Assembly (NCBI GenBank): GCA_958299035.1
Contig: CATQJL010000316.1
Span: 15,222,347-15,286,346, forward strand
Length of the DNA stretch: 64,000 nt
Direction: 5' to 3'
Source: Cylicocyclus nassatus
Lineage: Eukaryota > Nematoda > Chromadorea > Rhabditida > Strongylidae
Part shown: piece by piece, positions 34,902 to 46,196 of the stretch
Position numbering within the stretch: the stretch's first letter is position 1
Layout: the number at the start of each line of letters is the position of its first letter
Notes under the pieces: model-generated
Databases searched by the model: none
Told to the model about the DNA's origin: nothing
The model's input: the letters and a program-made list of their open reading frames with translations, nothing else
Made by a program: the position numbers and the translations under genes

Positions 34902-37318
34902 AAAAATTAGTTGATTTTCTAAACCTAATAGAAAGTATGTACGGGTCTGTTACGTTTACTTAATTTGATCAATTGTCTTATTCGGATGCTCATGCCGATT
35001 ACGTGTACTTTTTACGATTATATATAAAGATGATTCTAAGAGTTGTTTCTTGTCGCATTTGTGTATGGGGCAATTATATTATTCTTTTTTAAATGGCAAA
35101 ACATGGTGTGTGTGCATAATATAAACAATTATTTTGTCTGATACAAGGAACTATAATGTGTGGATGTAGATTGTATCCAGTTAAACGCGCTCAAATCTTA
35201 GAATCTATATCAAGCAAATTTTTATGCTCGTCTACCGTCTGAAATTTGACTGAGCGAGCTTGAGACAACGTTATGATTTTTCTCTAAGACAAATTTTGGA
35301 TTCTCAAACTTCGTACCCTACTCTGGCCGTTTTTCGCAGGTCCCGCTCTATACCTTGAAATAAGCTAATTTTATCTTTGCGACTAGCCTGCCCTGCTGGA
35401 AAAAGTTGAATTTACACGTACGAGCTCCACAGAGCACATATTGGAAAATAGGATTAACCAATTAACCTCATTAAATGACACAAACATTTAATATGCTGAG
35501 TCAGACCCTATCATTACTTGTAGTTGTAACTAGGCACATCACGTGCGAAGTACTAGTCTAAAAAAAAGTTCTCGAATGATTCCGAAAAATTGTTGCCTCT
35601 ATTCTGAGCTGGAGCCCTTTTCCCAAGGCCAGACCAAACTTCGTTTAGCGGAGCTCCAACATAAAGGAGACGAGCAGGTTTCAAAGTCAAATGAATATAA
35701 TATAAGAGCCAATAAGTCACACCATCGCACAAACGGAAAGGCCTGATCTATCTGAACAACAGCTCATGCACTATTCAGTAAGATAAATTATTCAGAGTGT
35801 TTTGTCTGCTGCAGAATTTGTCGCTACGAAGACCGATATTACTCTGATAAAACACATTTCATCAGTCTTACATTCATTCTCTGACATGCAGACGAGAGCT
35901 GAACAATATGTGTGTTCTTGAAACCAAATACGGTAGATAGTAGAGCGCATTTTGGTTATTTGAGCTTGGTCGATGATTCAAAACTCAGCAACAGTACCCT
36001 GCCGTGCTTCAACTTTGATAATTTGAGATAAACGAATGATTAAGTAGAATGAATTTAGCCTAGTTAGTAAAGAATAAAGCGCTTGTTTGCTATATTTTAG
36101 CGTTAGTAGTGATGATTCATAACAGCAGACGCCGACCTGCTTTTATTTTGATAATTTGCAGTGACTGATTGAATAAGTGGACTGTTACCTTAGATCCCAG
36201 AAATGGGGGGCGCCCATTATTTGTGGGTGTCAATCAAAAATTGAGGAGATGCGGCGTTACACTATCCCCGGACGAGAGGCAGCAGGGCCAGAGGAAATGT
36301 CCTAAAGGATTGTAGTGTACAAAATGTACATATTTTCTAATACATATTAACATATTTCCATTCACTATCTTTCATTTTTACAAGATTTGGGATCAAACTT
36401 GCATTCAACAGTAGAAATTGGTATGATAGTGTGAAAACCTCTGCAAAAGATGGAAAAGTCGGCTACCCGAGCTCTCCTTGCTGACAACTGCCAACCTGTA
36501 GAGCGCGGCGCCTGCTCAATTGACAGTCACAAGTATTGAGATATAGTCCTCAAATACTCATACCACAGAGGTCTAACGAAAAAGGAGTAATGTCGTCCGA
36601 GAGAATATACCAACACTCTCTGGACTCGTAAATTTGCTTGCATAGTTTGTGAAGCATTCCTTCAGATAGTTTGCGCATTGAATCGTCCAGCTTAGGAAGC
36701 ACAATGAAGAAGTCAAAGTTTGGTGTCCAGAGCAACAAAAAATTTCAAGTCGATTTTTTACGAAATTGAAGCATGCTATTACTATTGCAACATTTGCCTT
36801 GAACATCTTGAAATGCAAGGAAGAAAGGTAAACAGAAGCTTCTATGCGTGGGACAACAGCAAAACGTCAACGCTTCGATGATGAAAATCCAAGAACGAGT
36901 GAAAGAAGCCCGAAAGCGCTGCAATGCTTTGAATCTGACTGTGATTAGCAACGGCCGAAGATGGGCTCTTTCTGTAGAGGGGTTCAACACATGCTTACGT
37001 CAGACAATGACTATTTGTTAAGGTGTTGCAATATAATATCCGTTTTTCTAGGCCTATTTGCCGAACAACTTATTCCTTCAAAATTTCTAATTCGATATAG
37101 ATTTTGGATATTATCGGAAAGCTCTGTTTATGTACTTTTAGAAGTGATGAAATTGCTTCTACTCATCTATGAGGATTTTCTCAACATTCTGCACATCCGC
37201 ACTCAAAATCGGAATTTCATTGCTCTAACTTTCTTGGACACGATTCAGGCGCAAATGAACGAATTTTTATGAGAACATAGCTAATGCATGGAATATTATT
37301 TATTATTACGTATAAATA
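34902..37318. other. Intergenic region with an unresolved coding-looking patch
   Basis: Mostly featureless. At about 36680-37014 the plus strand has coding-like stretches in more than one frame (MKKSKFGVQSNKKFQVDFLR at 36701; QERVKEARKRCNALNLTVIS near 36888), but I could not join them with splice sites in phase. The minus strand also has overlapping frames here. No gene is called. Confidence 0.35.
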
Positions 37319-38117
37319 TTAGGTTGTCCCGATAGTTCTGTCGTTTCATTTGAAAATTCATAAGTTTGCGTTGCCTCAACGGATTTACTTCATTTTATTT
37401 TTATTCGAAAGAGTAAATCTTTCGCTTTCGAATGCGGTTTGATGAGCTTCTGCGCACTGCTACGCACTAACCGCAGAGATAAAAATGGAAACAGAAGGCC
37501 ATTAAAACTTTGCTCATTTTAACTTAGGTCTTCAAAAATCTGGAAAGCTGCAGAAAAATCTGAAATCGTATACACATAAGCTTTTTGACCTACTTCTTCC
37601 AACTGTGAAAGATTTGTCTTTTTGGACATCTCTTTAAAAGGTTATGATTTTCGAGAAATGTGTCAAATTAATTATTTTTGGCGTTTTCTGTAATAAACTG
37701 GTGATTTGTAGCTTCTCACAGAAACGTCCAAGTGAGACAAATCTTTCACAGTTGGAAGGAGTAGGTCAAAAAGCTTATGTGTTGACGATTTCACATTTTT
37801 AGCAGCTTTCCAGATTTTTGACGACCTAAGTTAAAATAAACGAAGTTTATATGGCCTTCTGTTTCCATTTTTATCTCTGCAGTCAGTGCGTAGCAGAAGC
37901 TCGTCAAAACAGCATTCAAAAAACGAGATATTTTCCCTTTCGAATAAAAATAAAATGAAGTAAATCCGTTGAGGCAACGCAAAGGTATGATTTTTCAAAA
38001 ATGAAACGACAGAACTTTCGGTACAAGCTAACTTTTTCAAAAATGAAACGACAGAACTTTCGGTACAAGCTAACTTTTTCAAAAATGAAACGACAGAACT
38101 TTCGGTACAAGCTAACA
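37319..38117. mobile_element. Mariner-like foldback MITE with triplicated right terminus
   Basis: The left end TTAGGTTGTCCCGATAGTTC at 37319 and the right end in complement (TTAGCTTGTACCGAAAGTTC) share TTCTGTCGTTTCA. Arms of about 300 bp pair inward (left to about 37632, right from about 37730). The right terminal 42 bp occurs three times in tandem (37991-38116), so short frames there encode a 14-residue repeat with ACTESSVVSFLK. No transposase is present. Confidence 0.8.
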
Positions 38118-39198
38118 AAAGTTTCAAATATATTAGACGAAGAAATCGATGCCCCAAACTAGATATTATACTTGTGCATGGCACTCGAAAAGTTGAAATT
38201 TTTCCTGATTAAGGCAAGCGCCAAACCTTCGCTCATTTCTGTGTGCTTGAGACCAGGACATCCTGCACACAATTTTTGCAGAAACGTTTAGCTATCCAGT
38301 GCATGAAGAATTCCAAATTTTCATAGTTTGGGGTCTTCTGGCCTATCACAAATAGTGAAAAAAGTGAATAAATTTGGATTTCTATCTTTTATTTTCGCAG
38401 GTCCCTTCGTCGAAGTTTTTCTATAGAATATATGCGATTGGCTTGCGTCTACATGATAAATCTATTAGCAGCCATAAGAATAAAACTTGAAGGAAGTCAT
38501 AATTTTTCAAAAACGAAGTTTTCAAAAGAAAAATTCGGTTTTTTAATACATGGTTGCCTTCCCGTATGCGATATCGGTATAGGTAGGCGCGCGTTAGGTT
38601 ACAAAAGGTTTACTGCTTCTGATGGTCTTGATTGCATTCAAAAATATGGAAATAGGACAAAGTTATAGCCTTTCAGAGAAAAACTCTGCAGAACGGACAT
38701 TATTTTGCAAAAACCAAAACTTATTCGTTTTATTACATATGCATGTATTCTCAACAACAAACAAGAAGCATTGTTGGAAAAAATGACAGAGCAAAACAAC
38801 AAACGCACAACTTCCAGGTGAAAGTAAACGTTCTGTTTACTGCTTCTGATGGTCTTGATTGCATTGAGTTTTGCAGGGCTGCCCTAAGTTGAAAAGTTTA
38901 TAAGGAAACATTTCCTTTCTTATCAGCTTATCAGAATAGCTGCTAACGCTGTTTACCAAGAATCTTCTTCTCACATGCCCTCGCTTCGACAACTATTTTC
39001 CTTGACCCTCTCTCTTCATGAACTCCTAGTTTCAAAAACTAAAGTGCATTAACTTTGATACTCAACGATTAGTATTTTATGAATCGTACTGAAGCCGAAC
39101 ATCTTTTTCTCATGTTCGTTAGATTTACAAAAAGTGAGAGCGTGCATTCACCTCGGAGATGCCACACTTGTGAAAAGAAGCTTAATGGAGGCAAACGG

Positions 39199-39280
39199 AG
39201 ACCTGAAAACGCAAACGGATCCGAACCTTCACCTGCACCATCTTGTGAGACTATCACACTAACCACTCCACCACAGCGCA
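39199..39280 (-). repeat. tRNA-derived SINE head or tRNA pseudogene
   Basis: The minus strand has a pol III A-box-like TGGTGGAGTGGTTAG (39259-39273) and a B-box GGTTCGGATCC (39217-39227), spaced as in a tRNA gene with a moderate variable region. Stems do not pair well enough for a functional tRNA by eye. A second tRNA-like sequence lies at 58648-58703. Confidence 0.55.
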
Positions 39281-39389
39281 CTTGCGGTAGTGGTTCCGAT
39301 CGTTCATTCCGTGGGCGGCCAAACTCGGTGCGAAAATTTTCTCGTAGCTTCTTTCATAAAAGCAATTAGCAGAAAAGAAAGAGAGATTT

Positions 39390-39480
39390 GGAATCAGCGT
39401 TCCAAGACGAGTTTAATGGTATACATCCCATCTCGAAAGGTTACGGTCACCGAATATCCTTCCCTTGTTAGAGTTCAACT
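39390..39480. repeat. Copy of a dispersed repeat ending in GGAAGGATA
   Basis: GGAATCAGCGTTCCAAGACG through CACCGAATATCCTTCCCTTG resembles 46444-46550 (complement), 46855-46935, 58858-58935 (complement) and 59240-59325. All share a terminal TATCCTTCC/GGAAGGATA and GGTCACCG/GGCCACGG blocks. The copies at 46 kb lie inside a mariner-like foldback, so this may be its derivative. Confidence 0.6.
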
Positions 39481-40064
39481 ACCCGAAACCCTGGATGATC
39501 ATTACTGTTCTATGCAAAAGTACATGTATTAATAATTGAGAGTGATTAAGGATGAATTAGTACGTCCAATATATATGTCCACATAAACTAGACAGCATTC
39601 GTCTCAAGAGATTTACTTTAGTTTATAGTAAGCTGCTTTGAAACCGGTTTTGCATTGCTACCTCACTGAAATAAACCTTAAATTTTGACATTAATCTCGC
39701 AGATATTAGGCCAACCATAATGACCCGAAAGCTTTTTCTTCGCACAGGCTCACCAATGATAAATGGCTTACGTTTCCAGATTGTGATGAAAAACTGTGTC
39801 AACGATGAGGTTACTATGAAAATCCGAACAGCACATCCGTGTCTTCTGCTTTTTCTGCGAGCAGTCGTCAATGAAAGTGAGTCGAAACGATGTCTCCGCC
39901 GCAGTCATACAATTTCTAACAATTCACCTGCTTACGATTATATAAACGCTATGAAGCAAGGTCAGGTCACAATTGAAAGCGTCAGTGATCTACTTCAAAC
40001 CCAACTAAATATTCTATGGCCAATTCACTTCTAAAGAAGCATCACTGAGTCTAAAGCTCCTCCA

Positions 40065-43000
40065 ATGTCAACAGTAACACAACAGAAGGAACTGAGTCGT
40101 CTTGGCTCCATTAGCCTTGGCTTGTCCCTGTTTGCGTTCACTTCTCTGCTAATTGGCGTTCCGGTGCTGTTTCTCATCATAAATGATGTGGACCTTTCCG
40201 TCAGCAGACAATTTCACGATACTACAGTAAGTCACTTCCTGAAAAGAATTACGGGAAGCAAATGGGTAAGGATTTTTTAGTTAATGGTGGACGGTATTTG
40301 GAAGGAAGTAATGGATATGGAGCAGGATCATAGCCTGTCTTGGTGGAGAAATGCCAGAAGTACAGCAACTGAGGTAAACTAATTTTACCTTGTGTGCACT
40401 TCGATGAGCTTATTTTTACAGGCGTCGGGCTACGAATTGAAGGGCTTCGAAAATGTCTGCCTGCGGTAACAGCATAAATAGAAACATTTTTTAGTTTTAC
40501 AGGAAGCGAATGGAGACGCATTCGAGACGTTTTCATATGAATCAGTTGAATCGCCTGCAACAACGCCTGCAAATTCTCCACTGTCTCACTCAGGTCCACC
40601 ATCTTACGCAGGTGGCGGTAGCTTTCCTGAACGGTATGGGTGGTCGCAACCGCCCCGTACATCCACGTCAAATTACCCAAAGCATCGTCCCCAGCAGTAC
40701 AATGATTATGAAAGTGGAGGATATGAGGTTTAGGTGCTCATTGTGGTTTTTTGACTAGCTGCTGCACTTCCAGTATTCTTCTCCTCCTGCACCTACGACA
40801 TCCCCTTATAAGCGCCCATTTACACCACCACAGTTTGGATATGGTTATACAAAGCTCAAATGTATGAAAGCCATGAATCTAGCGGATGACTTGTTAGAAA
40901 GTCTTTGACTTCTTTTTAGGCTGCTGTTCCCTTCCTAACTATGACAATCGCCAGCCGCTTCCGGTGTCCCACAAGTGCCCGGTGGGCAATAAGGGTCCCC
41001 TAGGACCGAAAGGGTAAGATCCAACAAGGTATCATGCCTCTAACCCACAGTTTTGATCTTCATATCACAGGCAATCCGGTGATCCGGGTACACCGGGCAT
41101 ACCCGGTCATGATGGCGAACCTGCTTACGGCTATTCACTCCCTTCTCAATCTTATGCTACCTCAGATTTGGTCATCACCTCGGAGCATTGCCCTCCATGT
41201 CCACCGGGCCCTCCGGGGCATACTGGACCAAAAGGTCCTCCTGGTTATCCTGGTTATAAAGGCATACGCGGCACGCCGGGTGCGCCAGGACTTCCCGGGC
41301 GGCATGGGCCTTGTGGTCCTCAGGGTGAGATGGGAAAGAGAGGCAAATCAGGTCCACCAGGGCAGAAAGGAGTTAAAGGTAGTGATGGAATCCAAGGTAG
41401 TAAAGGAAGACCTGGTTCCGCGGGGCTGCCGGGAGCCATTGGAGGTAGGCAGGAGTAAACAAAAGCCGAGTCGAAGTAATTGATTACATTTTTTCAGCGC
41501 CTGGTCCAAGAGGAGTGGCTGGTTCACCAGGAGAATTCGGACCACCAGGAAAGGCAGGACCTCCAGGTCCCAGAGGAGCTGAAGTATGTGCTGGGTAAAA
41601 AATAATTGATAAAAAGGAGACTGTTAAGGGTCTGCCTGGCCTTGACGGAGTTGATGGTGTCTGTGGAAGGGAAGGGCCGCATGGAATGGATGGGCTTTAT
41701 TGCCCCTGTCCGAATCGTATTCAGGGCTTGAATCGCCCTCCTTCTTCTTCTTCTGCTAGCGTAGATTATGGAGATATAACTGGTGGAGGTGGTTACTCCT
41801 CAAGCGGCTATTCGTCAGGCGGTCATTCCCCAGCTGATTATTCGCCTATAGGAATGCCAGTCTCTGTCGAGATTGAAGCCCGTCCGGTAAACTTCTTGGC
41901 AATTTTGTTAAGGTTGTGCCTGATTGGGAGTGTAATTAACACATTGACGACAAGGCCGATTTTTCGATTACTGCCATTTCGGATAGGAGCCTTTTTTGCT
42001 CTGCCAAACTTACGATCCACCCGTGGGTCGTATTGTCCGAAATGGTAGTCTTTTTGTAAGAAATTCAAAACATGTCTCTGAGAATATCCCCACAAGGGTT
42101 ATCGAAGGCGCTGATTATCAAAATATGATTTGTTTCAGTTTTTGGCAGTATACGGTAAGGTTACGCTAATCACTTTGTACGAACCCAACATCAAGGATTT
42201 TCGTGAAAAATTGTGTTTTGGGGTTATTTCACATGCTGATCACGATTATAGTGTCTACTTTGTTCACTACCCACAGTGGGACTACGGTAGCAGTACGGTA
42301 GAGTTTTTTTTGAGAATCAAGAAACTAATGTAAGAAGGCGGTATTAGAACATGAGACTATCATTTTCGTAATCAGCATGCTAAAAAACCTATATATGCAA
42401 GGTTTGAGCTTCCTGGGATGAACAATGCGAAAAATCAATAAAATCAATAAAATCGATAATTTTTGATGGGCTGACATCAGTCTCATGCTCTCCCTGTATT
42501 TCTTGTGCATGTAAACTTGAATTGTCAAAAACAGCACCACTCTGCGAGAAATTCGAGCTAAAATCTGTGCCTTAACCTCTATCTACGGTATACCTACCGT
42601 AACATTACATTACAGTATCCCGGACCCGGACCACTCCGGCTAGAGCTTCGCCAAGGTGTCCCCAATCATGTGCCAGAATACCTAGAATTCCATCGCATGC
42701 TGGCAAAATTAGAGCTTTCGAAAACTTACGACCCACCGGTGGGTCGTATTGTCGTCAATGTGTTAAATGACCACCTCTCAAGAGCAGCTGGTAACTCCAG
42801 ATGTTACAATTGGTGCCTGAGTTTAGGTGATTTCAGCAAACTTCATCTTCTGTAGGGAATGATTATCGAGAAGTGGCTTCACAGAGGTTCGATTATGAGA
42901 GCCAGTCATCGCAATCAAGGTGAGTAATAGATCTTTTCACATGTCGTGGAAAACTTTCATTTACAGCAATAAGCAAAACGGCTGGACAAGCTACAGTGCC

Positions 43001-43093
43001 TCTAGCAGTGGATCATACAAAGAAAAACGACGCCATCCTAGAAGGAGATTGCATCAGCTGAAAAGTCAGAGCTGTCCAGAAGAAGACAAGTGA
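40065..43093 (+). CDS. Nematode cuticle collagen
   Basis: Exons: 40065-40226, 40281-40373, 40503-40727, 40774-40861, 40920-41013, 41071-41444, 41498-41583, 41629-41881 or 41886, 42856-42919, 42967-43093. The N-terminus has a signal anchor ([19 protein letters not shown]), then [10 protein letters not shown] and a furin-like RNAR, as in cuticle collagen N-domains. A Ser/Pro/Tyr-rich stretch follows, then Cys clusters and Gly-X-Y blocks split by a non-helical segment ([32 protein letters not shown] onward; [13 protein letters not shown]), and then LYCPCPN. The C-terminal region is Ser/Tyr/Gln-rich ([16 protein letters not shown]). The product would be secreted and cross-linked in the extracellular cuticle. 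The junction into the last two exons is uncertain: the strong donor at 41887 is one base out of phase with the preferred last frame, while a weak donor after 41881 would give 521 residues. Confidence 0.85.
41980..42760. repeat. Repeat-rich insert in the last large collagen intron
   Basis: TGCCATTTCGGA (41980) and TCCGAAATGGTA (42036) form a hairpin around a palindrome, GATCCACCCGTGGGTC. A related perfect palindrome, GACCCACCGGTGGGTC, recurs at about 42730, with CTTACGA before and GTATTGTC after both. Between them lies sequence like the Helitron interior (CGTAATCAGCATGCT, AATCAATAAAATC.ATAA). It is probably an old non-autonomous element. Confidence 0.5.
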
Positions 43094-43158
43094 CACTACA
43101 TTCGTCGGATATTTATGAAATTTGCTTTGTTGTCACTACCAGACACTGTAGAACGGGG

Positions 43159-43164
43159 AATAAA
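43159..43164 (+). terminator. Poly(A) signal of the collagen gene
   Basis: AATAAA lies 65 bases after the predicted collagen stop codon, the expected position for a nematode cleavage and polyadenylation signal. It also supports the plus-strand last exons. Confidence 0.6.
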
Positions 43165-43401
43165 CACTTCTAGAGAAAATAATTTAGAAGTAATTTGAGA
43201 ATTTTTTCAAGCAACACCACTATCATATGGGGCTACTTTATGCTACTGTATGAATCTTCTAAATTATGAGGTTCTATGAAGCCTAACAAGCTTTGTATAT
43301 CCTCGCTACGTACTACTACGATAGCGTTCCGAATAAAATATCAGAAAAATTAAACCCCTCGTGCCAAATTTTGGAAAGTTGAGGTCAGTTACTGATATTT
43401 T

Positions 43402-43540
43402 AAGGGTGGGGGAACGAAAGCCGCCAGGTCCAGCCGCCTCCGCGGACTGCTGGTCCTGGAACGACATGCAACAACGCTGCGAAAGGACCAGCTGGCCGCG
43501 AAAGGCGGCTGGACCTGGCGGCTTTCGTTCCCCCACCCAT
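43402..43540. repeat. Short palindromic MITE between convergent genes
   Basis: Arms of about 38 bp, GGGTGGGGGAACGAAAGCCG... (43404) and its complement ending CCCCCACCC (43538), are nearly perfect and enclose about 60 bp. It ends about a dozen bases from the stop codon of the minus-strand membrane protein, so it probably forms part of that gene's 3' UTR. Confidence 0.85.
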
Positions 43541-43552
43541 ATTTTAAAGTTA

Positions 43553-45284
43553 TCACTTTACGACAGGAGTCAAACTGTGATCTACTAGAACTGGAGCCGA
43601 AGGTGGCCTAGGAGGTGGGACCAGAACGGGTATGATCCTGTTCTGTAGGCGATTATTTGCGCAGCAGCAGAAAATTGCAGTCCTGAAAAACTAAAAATTC
43701 AAATTAGGAAAAATTCAAAAAAGTGTATTACCTGTAAGCAGGCAGAAGAAGAAAGTGAGCCAAAAGGATACAGGAAGGAAGAAGCGCGGCCTCTATAGTG
43801 AAGACATAAGGTTCGGGACTTATTTTCCCAGCTGAAATTTTGACGGATATGATTTTTTGAGGATTTGGATAGTAACTAAGCAACTTACCAAAATCAATAA
43901 GAGCAGCGATAATTGAAGAAATCATAAGAGGAATAGCCCAGAACATTCTTGAAAGAGAGTTGTAAACTACGGGATCGCATGTATTTATAATGGCCCTCTT
44001 CTTACAGTAACAGGCTTCGGCAATACCCGTAGCGAGGATCTGGAAGAAAACTTTTTAGGATGTGTAGAATCGCACGAAAGTTCACCTTACCGCAAAGAGT
44101 AGAAGGACCACGAGCAATCCTGATCCTATGAGCAATATAAAAAATAAGAAAGTCGTAATAGGATAGTCGAAAATGTACAAATTCAGTGGAAATACATCCA
44201 CAGTTGCTAATGCACAGATGAATAGTAGTACTGAGATGTAGAGGATGCTAAAAATCACAATCAACAAAATTAAGCAGCAATAAGATTGATTTAGGCTCGC
44301 ACCTGATTACGGTAATATTTTGTGATGATCTCTTTACTCGAGAAATATGAACCACAAGGCATGTAAAAAATATTGTACCAGTCAGATAGGTAAAACAAAT
44401 CGTTGTTTCGAGAATGGACTCAGCAGTATGGAGAGCTTCGACTCTGAATTGCGTTACTTTTCCAAACTGAACCATTGAGCTGACTAGCAAGTAATTGTTA
44501 GGCTCTGGGCAGAGTTCACGCGATTTCAAGCTTCGCAATTTTCCCACAAGACAACTGCTACGAGTCCATTGCATGCCGGTCAACTTTCATTTCGGTTTTG
44601 ATAGTTCTCTGACACGACCAATCATAACTAGCGGTCATAACCGGAATGTAAGTTGATTGGCATGTAATGGACTCGTAACAGTTGTCGTGTGGAAGGATCG
44701 CAAGGAGAAATCGCGTGAACTCTGCTCTAAGCTTGAGGCTACGAAAAAACATTTTGTGCGAAAATGAAGTGGGAAACGATGCATTCCTCGTAGAACAAAA
44801 GCCAATTTGAGGGTATAGACGAACCATACGATTTTTTTTGACTAATGTACCACTTGGAGCCCATTATTCATAACCATCCTCTACGAAATTATAATTTAAT
44901 ATTATTGAAATCCGAAATTCCAAGATACTGTAGAATTATCAACTTACACCTTCATACTGGGAAAGTCTATAGCATGAATCACAGCTGTATGAAAGGCTGT
45001 CAGACCAGTTTTCACTGTCATTGGCAGCATTGTGATAGAAGTAAATATTATTGTGAATTCTCGACGCATAAGACATGTGCATAGCCAGAACAAAGCTAGA
45101 AGAAACGCTTCAACTGCTAAGGCTATATTGGCTGCTGGACGGCCTGAACTTTGTTGAAATAATGATATAATGAAATTGCTATTTCGAGCTCACCAACGAG
45201 GAAATAACGGTGATAGTAGAATAAATTATCTTCTTGACGACAATTATAAGAATAGGTTCCATTGACTAAGGTGTACTGACTCAT
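43553..45284 (-). CDS. Seven-helix membrane protein, chemoreceptor-like, 7 exons
   Basis: Exons on the minus strand: 45284-45194, 45143-44950, 44466-44303, 44247-44091, 44039-43889, 43831-43732, 43682-43553. The sum is 987 bases (328 residues); all introns are GT-AG and all phases fit. The N-terminus (MSQYTLVNGTYSYNCRQEDN) carries an N-glycosylation site. Seven hydrophobic segments are visible, including ALAVEAFLLALFWLCTCL, TTICFTYLTGTIFFTCLVV, LYISVLLFICALATVDVF, TFLFFILLIGSGLLVVLLL, FWAIPLMISSIIAALIDF and EAALLPSCILLAHFLLLP. A Cys cluster (FCCCANN) and a Pro-rich tail follow. The architecture fits nematode 7TM chemoreceptors, but I cannot name the family. It converges on the collagen gene about 460 bp away. 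Intron 2 carries a MITE (44498-44730). Confidence 0.75.
44498..44730. mobile_element. MITE in intron 2 of the membrane-protein gene
   Basis: Ends are TTAGGCTCTGGGCAGAGTTC and, in complement, TTAGAGCAGAGTTCACGCG, followed by ACGCGATTT on both sides. The same family is at 57918-58126 (AAGGCCTCGGACAGAATTC...). Both copies contain ACAAGACAACTG, TTGCATGCC and TTTCGGTT. Non-autonomous; superfamily not assigned. Confidence 0.8.
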
Positions 45285-46193
45285 TTAGTCGTACATTTTC
45301 GATAAATTTTTTTTCTAAAAAAAACGATTTGACCAAGAACGTAAGGGTCACGGGACTCGGATTTTTAGACCCAACTAAGCTCAAATTTGTACATCTAAAC
45401 TCACCATTACCGTACCCAAATAAGTTTAGATTCTTACCTGTAGGTATTATATACGAAGTATTGCTTTGCACATATTGTCTCATGCAATAGTTGGCTTCGC
45501 AAAATAGCGCCGACGTTGCTGGGAAACGACGAAAGCACTTGAATGTGAATTCATTAGCTTTGACTTTTATTCGATTTTTTATGGATGTGCAAAAAAACCT
45601 TTGCTGTAAAAAAATATATTATTTTGAGAGACTCAAAGGTCAAAATCGTCCTCGATGCTTTTTCAAATAAGCCCTTGATAATGTGAAGAAGTGCTTTGAA
45701 TCTGATCATTTAAATGGTGAAGGTAGCAAAGCAGCGAGTTGGAGCTTAAACAGTCTTGCGGTTTGGGAAATTGTGGGAAGAGTGAAGACTACAGTGAAGA
45801 TTATTTGTTTTGGAAAGGTCATTTGCTAACAAAATCCTGTAAATTCAACGCATTGATCTGCTTTATACTTCCAAAGTTTTTGACGGAATCTGGTAGCCTG
45901 ATCATTGCATCAAAGGATGTAATCGCGAATAATCCAACGAAATAAAGCTTTTTTGTCTAATTGTTCCTGAGCTGACATGTGGAGTAGGCACAAAAGCCAT
46001 ACTCCTACCTAGTATGCAGCCAAAAATTTTCTAAGAGCTGGCAGGGCAAGAAAAAATTTTGAATAGATGAGCGGACTTATGGTAGACACATTTTTACAAT
46101 ATTCTTGGGATTCATCTCAAGTTTCTCGCAGGCTTGTAAGATCGCATTCTACTCATTCTACGCAATCTCAATGAGGTTCCAAAACTCCTTCTT
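45285..46193. other. Upstream region of the membrane-protein gene
   Basis: No second gene is supported. The minus-strand promoter of the gene starting at 45284 should lie here. A minus-strand frame overlapping the start (45244-45483) is not in the gene's frame. Confidence 0.4.
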
Positions 46194-46196
46194 TTA

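Larger units (their letters stand above)
38118..40064. other. Gene-poor interval upstream of the collagen
   Basis: Contains a perfect 31-bp direct repeat (starting GTTTACTGCTTCTGATGG) at 38608-38638 and 38835-38865, a tRNA-like sequence (see 39217-39273) and a dispersed-repeat end (39390-39480). The collagen promoter should lie within the last few hundred bases; no element is identified. Confidence 0.5.

Noticed and set aside
36550..37272. Gene with RING-like C-x-x-C pairs or a 103-codon frame
   Set aside because: Coding-like stretches occur in several frames on both strands without joinable splice sites, so no single model is supported.
37831..38184. Protein with a 14-residue repeat (ACTESSVVSFLK)
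   Set aside because: It is the antisense reading of the triplicated transposon terminus at 37991-38116.
39199..39280. Functional tRNA gene
   Set aside because: A and B boxes are recognisable, but the acceptor and other stems do not pair convincingly by eye; a SINE head or pseudogene is more likely. A tRNA covariance scan would decide.
40405..40460. Extra collagen exon between 40421 and 40465
   Set aside because: Its frame breaks at a TAA or forces the next exon out of the Ser/Pro/Tyr-rich frame; joining 40373 directly to 40503 keeps phase.
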